NCBI GenBank assembly: GCA_024636105.1
Contig: JAGXHO010000101.1
Span: 1-20,298, forward strand
Direction: 5' to 3'
Origin: Trueperaceae bacterium
Lineage (GTDB): Bacteria > Deinococcota > Deinococci > Deinococcales > Trueperaceae
Length of the DNA stretch: 20,298 nucleotides
The number at the start of each line of letters is the position of its first letter. The first letter of the stretch is position 1. Both the position numbers and the translations under genes were made by a program. Shown here piece after piece: positions 15,378 through 20,298 of this stretch. Under the pieces are notes generated by a model. It saw nothing but the letters and a program-made list of their open reading frames with translations, had not been told where the DNA came from and made no database searches.

Positions 15378-15396
15378 GCGCATGGGGCAACGCTCA
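15375..15396 (+). terminator. Hairpin at the first AlkD-like stop codon
   Basis: TGAGCG (15375-15380) pairs with CGCTCA (15391-15396) around a 10-nt loop, starting at the stop codon. A second small hairpin, GCCGC-GTCA-GCGGC (15413-15426), follows. Neither has a T-run. Together they may mark the transcript end before the next promoter-like box. Confidence 0.3.
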
Positions 15397-15477
15397 GAAG
15401 GGGTCCGGGTGAGCCGCGTCAGCGGCGGACGACGCGCGTCCTCTCCAGACGTCGGGCCGCACGTGGGACCCCGGAGG

Positions 15478-15483
15478 TAGGTT
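15478..15483 (+). promoter_or_regulatory. -10-like box for a leaderless methyltransferase gene
   Basis: TAGGTT lies 6 nt before the ATG at 15490. The GGAGG just upstream (15473-15477) is 12 nt from the ATG and overlaps the region that would be promoter, so initiation could be either leaderless or from that site. Confidence 0.4.
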
Positions 15484-15489
15484 TCGGCG

Positions 15490-16113
15490 ATGCCTTCGAG
15501 CGCGGACGAGATCGTCGGGCTCTACGAGCGACACGCAGCGACGTGGGACCGAGGTCGCGCTGCCGACCTGACCCTCGAGCGTGGCTGGATCGAGCGATTC
15601 GTGGAGCGCCTCCCTTCGGGCGGCTCGGTGCTCGACCTCGGATGCGGATCGGGTCAACCGATCGCCCGCGCCCTCCTCGAACGTGGCTTCGCCGTCGTCG
15701 GCATCGACGCCTCGCCGACGCTCGTCGCGACCTGCAGGAGCCGCTTCCCGTCGGCAGAGTGGCTCGTGGCCGACATGCGCGGCCTGTCGCTCGACCGCCG
15801 CTTCGATGGATTGGTCGCGTGGGACAGCTTCTTCCACCTCTCGCACGAGGACCAGCGGGCGATGTTCGCGGTCTTTCGCGACCATGCGGCCCCTGGTGCG
15901 CTGCTTCTGTTCACGACTGGTCCGGCGCACGGGGAAGCCATCGGGACGTACGAGGGCGAACCGCTGTTCCACGCCAGCCTGGCCCCGAGCGAGTACCGGG
16001 CGCTTCTCGTAGCGCACGGGTTCCGTGTGCTCGCGCACGTGGCCGAAGACCCGGAGTGCGGGCGCCACACGGTGTGGTTGGCGCAACGTGGGGAGGCCGA
16101 CGGTGTCGTTTGA
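15490..16113 (+). CDS. Class I SAM-dependent methyltransferase
   Basis: This 207-residue protein has a Rossmann-type methyltransferase fold. Motif I is VLDLGCGSG (47-55), the acidic residue ending beta-2 is Asp73 in VVGIDAS, ADMRG (94-98) is motif III-like and AWDSFFHLS (110-118) is motif IV. The N-terminal YERHAATWDRGR is common in small-molecule methyltransferases of this size. The acceptor substrate is unknown. The open sequence begins cleanly at the ATG with a -10-like box 6 nt before it. The RibD-like reductase gene follows after 42 nt. Confidence 0.88.
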   Translation: MPSSADEIVGLYERHAATWDRGRAADLTLERGWIERFVERLPSGGSVLDLGCGSGQPIARALLERGFAVVGIDASPTLVATCRSRFPSAEWLVADMRGLSLDRRFDGLVAWDSFFHLSHEDQRAMFAVFRDHAAPGALLLFTTGPAHGEAIGTYEGEPLFHASLAPSEYRALLVAHGFRVLAHVAEDPECGRHTVWLAQRGEADGVV

Positions 16114-16155
16114 GGGTGTCGACCGCGGCGATCCCGTCACCGGAGGAGCCCACCG

Positions 16156-16749
16156 ATGCGTCGGCTGATCGTGATCGAATTCGTCTCGCTCGACGGCGTC
16201 GTCCAGTCCCCGGGCGGCCCGGACGAGGACACCAGCGGCGGCTTCGCGCACGGCGGTTGGATCCTGCCGTACGCCGACCCCGTGCAGTCGGCCGTCGTCC
16301 GGGAGCAGATGAGCCTGCCGTTCGACCTGCTGTTGGGGCGCACGACCTTCGAGATCTGGGCGGCGTACTGGCCGCAGCATCCGGACGTGTGGCCGGGGGT
16401 GCGGACGGCGACCAAGTACGTCGCCTCGGCCACGCTGACGGCGCACGCGTGGCAGCCGTCCGTGTTCCTGAGCCGCGACGTCGCGGACCAGGTCGGGAGA
16501 CTCAAGCGGCAACCGGGTCCGGACCTGCACGTGTACGGGAGCGCGAACCTGGTGCAGACGCTCCTGCAGCACGATCTGGTCGACGCGCTCTGGCTGCGGA
16601 TCCATCCGATCACGCTGGGCCGGGGCAAGCGGCTGTTCGCGGGCGGCGCGATCCCGGCAGCGTTCCGGCTCGCGGAGCACCAGGTGACGGCGACGGGCGT
16701 GGTCCTCGCGACCTACGATCGGGCGGGCGCGATCCCGACCGGGCGATGA
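16156..16749 (+). CDS. RibD/dihydrofolate reductase-like protein (first copy)
   Basis: This 197-residue protein has the RibD C-terminal / DHFR-like fold that binds NADPH. Family marks are EFVSLDGVVQSPGG at the N-terminus, LLLGRTTFEIW (58-68), HVYGSANLVQTLL (125-137) and PITLGRGKRLF (151-161). Stand-alone members are common in soil bacteria and have mostly unknown reductase roles; they are not the essential riboflavin enzyme. GGAGGAG lies 7 nt before the ATG. The stop overlaps the start of the second AlkD-like gene in an ATGA, so the two proteins are translationally coupled. Confidence 0.87.
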   Translation: MRRLIVIEFVSLDGVVQSPGGPDEDTSGGFAHGGWILPYADPVQSAVVREQMSLPFDLLLGRTTFEIWAAYWPQHPDVWPGVRTATKYVASATLTAHAWQPSVFLSRDVADQVGRLKRQPGPDLHVYGSANLVQTLLQHDLVDALWLRIHPITLGRGKRLFAGGAIPAAFRLAEHQVTATGVVLATYDRAGAIPTGR

Positions 16750-17444
16750 CCGGCGTGCGCCAGGCGCTCGACGCCCTCCGCGACCCGGCGATCGCCGCCC
16801 ACTCGCAGCGCTTCTTCAAGACGGGCCCGGGCGAGTACGGCGAGGGCGATTGCTTCCTGGGCATCCGGGTCCCCAAGCTTCGGGCCCTGGCCCGCGTGCA
16901 CCGTTCGTTGCCGCTCGACGCGGTGGTCGAGCACCTCCGATCGGCCTGGCACGAGGAGCGGCTGCTGGCGCTCCTGATCCTGGTCGAGCAGCACCGCCGA
17001 GGCAGCGCCGAGGTCCGCGAGCGCATCCACCGCGCCTACCTCGACCACGCGCGGTACGTGAACAACTGGGACCTGGTCGACACGTCGGCGCCGCAGTTGG
17101 TCGGCGCGCACGTCGACCCGCGCGAGCCGGCGCTGCTCGAGCGGCTGGCGGACTCGAGGTCCGTGTGGGAGCGCCGGATCGCGGTCTTGGCGACCTTCCA
17201 TTGGATCAGGGAGGGCGCGATCGAGCCGGCGCTGCGCATCGCCGACCGGCTCCAGGGCGACCCGCACGACCTCATCCACAAGGCCGTCGGATGGATGGTG
17301 CGCGAGGTGGGCAACCGCGACCGCCAGCGAATGGAAGCGTTCCTGGCCGAGCGCTACCGGGGGATGCCGCGCACCATGCTCCGCTACGCGATCGAGAAGC
17401 TGCCCGAAGCGCGCCGGCAGCGGTACCTGCGCGGGGAGGCGTGA
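16746..17444 (+). CDS. DNA alkylation repair protein, AlkD-like (second copy)
   Basis: This 232-residue HEAT-like repeat protein is of the AlkD family. It contains GIRVPKLRALAR (39-50), NNWDLVDTSAP (106-116) with Trp108 and Asp112, and WERRIAVLATF (141-151) with Arg143/Arg144. The Trp-x3-Asp pair matches the base-capping Trp and catalytic Asp of characterised AlkD. HKAVGWMVREVGNRDRQRME and GMPRTMLRYAIEKL near the end are also typical. It should remove N3- and N7-alkyl purines without base flipping, protecting from methylating or bulky alkylating agents. It overlaps the RibD-like gene by 4 nt. It is closer to textbook AlkD than the copy at 14616. Confidence 0.9.
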   Translation: MTGVRQALDALRDPAIAAHSQRFFKTGPGEYGEGDCFLGIRVPKLRALARVHRSLPLDAVVEHLRSAWHEERLLALLILVEQHRRGSAEVRERIHRAYLDHARYVNNWDLVDTSAPQLVGAHVDPREPALLERLADSRSVWERRIAVLATFHWIREGAIEPALRIADRLQGDPHDLIHKAVGWMVREVGNRDRQRMEAFLAERYRGMPRTMLRYAIEKLPEARRQRYLRGEA

Positions 17445-17464
17445 GGCCCGCCGTCGACGGGCCT
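17444..17464 (+). terminator. Hairpin after the second AlkD-like gene
   Basis: AGGCCCG (17444-17450) and CGGGCCT (17458-17464) form a 7-bp stem starting at the last base of the stop codon. The loop region contains part of a nested palindrome, CCGTCGACGG. No T-run follows, so it may be a factor-dependent or weak terminator. Confidence 0.4.
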
Positions 17465-17481
17465 TCGGACGACACGTGCGC

Positions 17482-17487
17482 TACCTT
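17482..17487 (+). promoter_or_regulatory. -10-like box upstream of the second RibD-like gene
   Basis: TACCTT in the context gcgcTACCTTcg resembles the TACCCT boxes in this window. It follows a hairpin that could end the previous transcript and lies about 90 nt before the GTG at 17575. A -35 is not evident. Confidence 0.3.
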
Positions 17488-17574
17488 CGAGACCAGAAGG
17501 GCCGGGGTTCAACGATTGGCGAAGGGCCGTGGATCCGCGGCGCCACGTCAACGGTGGGCCCGAGAGGGGTAATC

Positions 17575-18252
17575 GTGGGCAAGGTGTTCGCGAGTGTCGG
17601 CTTGAGCCTCGATGGCTACATGGCGCCGGAAGGAATGACCATGGAGCATTGGGATCGGCCCGACTACAAGGATTGGGGCGCCAAGTGGGGTGCGCTGATG
17701 GAGTGGATCCATGGCTTGCAGTACTTCCGAGAAAGCCACGACCTCGGACCAGGCGGAGAGATCGGGCCCGTCAACGACCTGCTACGGAGCACCACGGAGC
17801 GCATCGGCGCCAACATCATGGGGAAGCGGATGTTCGACGGTGGCGAGCGCGCTTGGCCGGAGGAGGCACCGTTCCACACGGCCGTGTTCGTCCTCACCCA
17901 TCAGGAGCGCGAACCGTGGGTCCGCCCTGGCGGTACGACGTTCTTCTTCGTCACCAACGGCCCAGAGAGCGCGCTGGAGCAGGCGCGGGAGGCCGCCGGT
18001 GGGCGCGACGTGCGCATCGCGGGCGGTGCGGACGTGATCCAGCAGTACCTGAACCTTGGTGCGATCGACGAGCTGACGATCGCGCTTGCCCCAGTGCTGT
18101 TCGGCGGCGGGCGGCGCCTCTTCGAGAACCTCCAGGAGCCGATGTCTCGGTTCAAAGTCGATCAGGTGCTCGACGGCCCGGCCGCAACGCACCTCCGGTA
18201 CGTGCGCGACGTCGTGCGTGGGGCGCCGGACGATGCACAGGCCGTAGCGTGA
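17575..18252 (+). CDS. RibD/dihydrofolate reductase-like protein (second copy)
   Basis: This 225-residue protein belongs to the stand-alone RibD-C/DHFR-like family. It has SVGLSLDGYMAPEG (7-20), ANIMGKRMFDGGERAW (79-94), RIAGGADVIQQYLNLGAIDE (147-166) and PVLFGGGRRLF (173-183). It is clearly distinct from the copy at 16156 and more like the large DHFR-fold proteins often named dihydrofolate reductase family protein. The GTG at 17575 was chosen because GAGAGGGG lies 5 nt before it and the conserved first strand begins at once. Earlier in-frame codons give no family sequence. The substrate is unknown. Confidence 0.87.
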   Translation: MGKVFASVGLSLDGYMAPEGMTMEHWDRPDYKDWGAKWGALMEWIHGLQYFRESHDLGPGGEIGPVNDLLRSTTERIGANIMGKRMFDGGERAWPEEAPFHTAVFVLTHQEREPWVRPGGTTFFFVTNGPESALEQAREAAGGRDVRIAGGADVIQQYLNLGAIDELTIALAPVLFGGGRRLFENLQEPMSRFKVDQVLDGPAATHLRYVRDVVRGAPDDAQAVA

Positions 18253-18352
18253 CCGCAACGGGTCCGTGGAACCTCGACGCCGCGCACGGACGCCCGGCGG
18301 CCAGTGATCTGGCCATCCAGGCGCCCGGCGACGCCACGGTGAGAGGCTGATC

Positions 18353-18982
18353 GTGACGAAACGCGTCGAAGTGAGCGCGTCCATCTTGGGCACGCCGGCC
18401 GACGTCTGGCAGCTCGTCACCGAACCCAGGCACGTCGCCGCCTGGTACGCCTACGGCGGTGCCGAGATCGACCTGCGCCCCGGAGGCGCCATGCGGTTGC
18501 GCTGGGACGAGCATGGCGTGTTCATCGCGACCGAGGACGACTCGCTCGACTGGCTGTTCCCGCTCGGCGACCCGGCCACGTCGAGTTACCCGGCGTTCGT
18601 CGCCGACGTGGGGGCCTTGGCGATGGGGTCGGCGACCTACGAGTGGCGCTTGGCCCACAGCGAGAGCGTGGTGGCCGAGACGGGGTCGCCGTGGCCGTAC
18701 GCGCAGCCGACCTGGGTGTTCTCCCGTCGGCGGCGGCAAGCTGGCCGGCCAGTTCTTCGACGCCGGGCTGCTCGACGAGCTGATCGTCCAGGTCGGCTCG
18801 GCCACCCTTGGGCGGGGCAAGCCGCTCTTCCCGCGGCGCGTGCTGCATCCGAAGCTGCGGCTCGTGTCGGCGCAGCCCATGGGGTCCGGGATGGCGGAGC
18901 TGCGCTACGAGGTCGTCCGGCCTCCTGTCGCCGGGGCCGAATGAGCGGCGGTTCGAGGCGTGGGCGGTCGAAGGATGCGTAG
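18353..18982 (+). pseudogene. SRPBCC::RibD chimera, internally deleted and frameshifted
   Basis: The frame opens at GTG 18353 after GAGAGG. Residues 1 to about 57 (EVSASILGTPADVWQLVTEP, then GGAEIDLRPGGAMRLRWDEH) match the N-terminal third of AHSA1-type SRPBCC proteins. At GVFIATEDDSLDWLF (55-69) it switches to a RibD/DHFR-like protein, continuing with GALAMGSATYEW (87-98) and WPYAQPTWVFSR (114-125). RibD relatives should then have about 45 further residues before the VGGG strand; these are missing and the frame shifts. The remaining codons to 18982 are out of frame with any domain. Neither domain can fold fully. The first junction falls where both families have a similar FIA(T) sequence, and the second lies in a GTCGGCGGCGG run. 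Confidence 0.65.
18726..18944 (+). pseudogene. RibD/DHFR-like C-terminal fragment, out of frame
   Basis: In the frame beginning GTC at 18726 the sequence reads VGGGKLAGQFFDAGLLDELI, then SATLGRGKPLFPRR and a final MAELRYEVV, ending at TGA 18942-18944. This is the second half of a RibD-C domain, including the nucleotide-binding GGG and the PxxLGxGxxLF-type loop. It belongs with the RibD N-half in the preceding frame, from which it is separated by a deletion and a one-base frame change. It has no start codon of its own at the domain boundary. Confidence 0.65.
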
Positions 18983-19547
18983 GGACGAGGCCCGGGGTCG
19001 GCTGGGTCGGCGTCGCGGCGCGGCAGCCGGCGAGCTCGCCGGCCTCGGGGTGCGCCTGGGGGCGTTCGCGTTCGATTACCTGCCGATCCTCGCGTACCTG
19101 ACCGCGCTCGTTGCGGTCGGTGTCGCGCTGGGCCGAGCCTTCCCGGAGGCCGTCGCGGGCGCCTTTGCGGGCGCCGCGAGAGCCCAGGCGATCGGCTTCG
19201 CGACGGTCACGTTGCCCGTCGGGCTCTACTTCGCGCTGTCGGAAGCGTCTGCCCGGCGGGCGACGTGGGGGAAGCGGCGGCTGCGGCTCCAGGTGGTAGG
19301 TCCGGGTGCTCGGCGGCTGGGATTGGGCCGCTCGCTCGCGCGCACCGCCCTCAAGTTCGTCCCGTGGGAACTGGCGCACGGGGCGGTGTGGGGCTTCAGC
19401 CTGGCCGGCGACGCCCCCGCCACCGGGGCGACGGTGCTCTTGATCCTCGCGTGGGTGGGCGTCGGAGCGAACGCCGCGGCGATCGCGCGGTCGCGGCGGG
19501 CGGTGTACGACCGGCTCGCGGGGACGTCGGTGATCCGCCTGCCGTAA
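18960..19547 (+). CDS. RDD-family membrane protein
   Basis: This protein of about 195 residues has three hydrophobic segments (about 36-58, 76-94 and 155-176). The RDD pattern is present: Arg32 and Asp39 in the first segment (VRLGAFAFDYLP) and YDRLAGTSVI near the C-terminus. The loop ATWGKRRLRLQVV (101-113) is also typical. RDD proteins are small inner-membrane proteins, some proposed to transport ions or compatible solutes, but most have no known role. The start is uncertain: GTG 18960 has a GAGG too close to it, and ATG 18975 has no proper ribosome-binding site. It begins just after the RibD fragment. Confidence 0.75.
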   Translation: MGGRRMRRDEARGRLGRRRGAAAGELAGLGVRLGAFAFDYLPILAYLTALVAVGVALGRAFPEAVAGAFAGAARAQAIGFATVTLPVGLYFALSEASARRATWGKRRLRLQVVGPGARRLGLGRSLARTALKFVPWELAHGAVWGFSLAGDAPATGATVLLILAWVGVGANAAAIARSRRAVYDRLAGTSVIRLP

Positions 19548-19548
19548 T

Positions 19549-19597
19549 GGACGGCAGAGCGGTCGCTGACCGGCGCCACCGCCCCGGAACGCCGTCC
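19549..19597 (+). other. Nested inverted repeats between the RDD and dodecin genes
   Basis: GGACGGC (19549-19555) pairs with GCCGTCC (19591-19597), enclosing a second hairpin, CGGTC-GCT-GACCG (19560-19572). It starts 1 nt after the RDD stop. This could be a terminator without T-run or a small structured RNA element. I recognise no known RNA family. Confidence 0.35.
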
Positions 19598-19642
19598 CCG
19601 GCGCTTGGTTCAATTGCGGAGCCCAGGCAGGCGAGCGTTCCG

Positions 19643-19648
19643 TACCCT
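19643..19648 (+). promoter_or_regulatory. -10-like box for the dodecin gene
   Basis: TACCCT, the same hexamer as before the VOC gene, gives a predicted transcription start near 19655. That leaves about 40 nt of leader containing the dodecin ribosome-binding site. No -35 is clear. Confidence 0.35.
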
Positions 19649-19694
19649 GACCGTGACGGCAGCGACCGTGAGATCGCGACGAGGAGGAGTGCAT

Positions 19695-19907
19695 ATGGCA
19701 GCCATGGTGAAGGTCATCGAGGTCCTGGCGCAGTCCGAGACGAGTTGGGACGACGCGGCCAGGGTGGCGCTCGCAGAGGCCTCCAAGACGATTCGGGGCA
19801 TCAAGGGCATCTACGTCAAGGACATGCAGGCGGTCGTCGAGAACGATCGGATCGTGCAGTACCGGATCACCGCCAAGATCTCGTTCGTTCTCGACGGGAA
19901 CGGCTGA
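19695..19907 (+). CDS. Dodecin-family flavin-binding protein
   Basis: This 70-residue protein has the dodecin pattern: KVIEVLAQSETSWDDAARVA, EASKTIRGIKGIYVKDMQAV and a final YRITAKISFVLD. Dodecins form hollow dodecamers that store and quench flavins (riboflavin, FMN or FAD). Aligned by eye with halophilic and mycobacterial dodecins, the Trp that stacks on the flavin falls at Gly38, so ligand binding may differ. Many bacterial dodecin-like proteins share this IYV form. The ATG at 19695 is set by GAGGAGG (19681-19687) 7 nt upstream. It has its own promoter-like box and is likely a single-gene unit. Confidence 0.9.
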   Translation: MAAMVKVIEVLAQSETSWDDAARVALAEASKTIRGIKGIYVKDMQAVVENDRIVQYRITAKISFVLDGNG

Positions 19908-19942
19908 CCTCCAAAGACCTAGTAGCGGTCTCGATCCTGCTC

Positions 19943-20298
19943 GTGGCGCTCGTGGCGCTCGTGTCTGCCGCGCTCGTGGGGTCGGGCGCAAAGGAGCAGC
20001 CGGGAATGGGGGTCCTGGCTGCGCTCTTGGTCGCGGGCCGGGTGCTGGGGTCGCGCGGCGAGGGTCTGGCGGCGCTCGGGTTCGCGGCCCCGGCGTCGTG
20101 GCCGCGGACCGTGGCGCTGGCTCTGGTCCTGGGCGTCGTCCTGCAACTGCTCGCCGTCGTGATCGTCGACCCGCTGGCCGAGAAGCTGACCGGCGTCCCA
20201 CACGACCACAGCGTGGTGGCGGGCGTGAAGGGGAGCTGGAAGGCGTTCGCGCTGTGGATGCTGATCGTGTGGCTCGTCGTCGCGCCGCTCGAGGAGGC
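19943..20298 (+). CDS. CPBP-family membrane protease, N-terminal part (cut by window end)
   Basis: An open frame runs off the window. It reads LVALVALVSAALVG, LAALGFAAPASWPRTVALAL, GVVLQLLAVVIVDPLAEKL and finally MLIVWLVVAPLEE. Repeated hydrophobic segments and the closing PLEE, where the EExxxR motif of CPBP (CAAX-processing-like, Abi) glutamic proteases begins, indicate this family. The rest of the catalytic motifs lies beyond position 20298. The start is uncertain: coding character begins near 19928, and GTG 19943 is the first standard start codon in frame. The first segment is encoded by tandem GCGCTCGTG-like repeats. Confidence 0.6.
   Translation, partial: MALVALVSAALVGSGAKEQPGMGVLAALLVAGRVLGSRGEGLAALGFAAPASWPRTVALALVLGVVLQLLAVVIVDPLAEKLTGVPHDHSVVAGVKGSWKAFALWMLIVWLVVAPLEE

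Noticed and set aside
7483..19907. Integron cassette array, suggested by many small accessory genes in one direction
   Set aside because: Many genes overlap or are coupled, several have their own promoter-like boxes, and I found no repeated attC-type sites or integrase gene.
19937..19960. Tandem GCGCTCGTG-like repeats as a possible regulatory repeat
   Set aside because: They encode Ala-Leu-Val in the first membrane segment of the CPBP protein and fit codon bias plus low-complexity membrane sequence.

Overview
The window is very GC-rich bacterial DNA, mostly read on the + strand, with short intergenic gaps, many GTG starts and many start/stop overlaps. No rRNA, tRNA, transposase or CRISPR array is visible, so taxonomy is only a guess. 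High GC, GTG starts and several promoter -10 boxes placed 5-6 nt before a start codon (the leaderless arrangement) fit a Deinococcota lineage such as Truepera relatives. Actinomycetota or Chloroflexota are not excluded.

Positions 1-8893 hold a sugar-catabolic locus. A NagA-type N-acetylhexosamine-6-phosphate deacetylase (minus strand) is divergent from a ROK-family repressor. Next come a TRAP transporter (binding protein, large membrane subunit, small membrane subunit, in the uncommon order P-M-Q), a SIS-domain phosphosugar-binding protein and a xylose-isomerase-like TIM-barrel enzyme. A GNAT acetyltransferase and an APH-fold kinase follow in overlapping frames. The likely job is uptake and breakdown of an acidic or N-acetylated sugar. 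The locus shows no classical sugar kinase, and the overlapping APH-fold kinase is the only kinase candidate.

Positions 8894-10529 are an eroded patch. It has a DinB gene cut after about 45 codons, an intact DUF4180 gene, an ASCH-type gene that has lost its middle, a second GNAT gene and a small unknown ORF. Positions 10486-12255 (minus) encode a secreted lipoprotein glycoside hydrolase (GH5/clan GH-A-like) with a C-terminal discoidin-like domain.

Positions 12413-20298 are a run of small single-domain accessory genes: a double VOC/PhnB protein, a DUF6958 protein, a creatininase-family hydrolase, two AlkD-like DNA alkylation repair proteins, a methyltransferase, two RibD/DHFR-like reductases, an SRPBCC::RibD chimera with a second internal deletion, an RDD membrane protein, a dodecin and the start of a CPBP membrane protease. 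Their functions point to detoxification, repair and stress rather than one pathway.

The two most notable themes are the kinase-less sugar locus with its coupled APH/GNAT pair, and the repeated loss of gene interiors (DinB, ASCH, SRPBCC/RibD). The latter looks like short-homology deletion in the genome, or possibly an assembly artefact.
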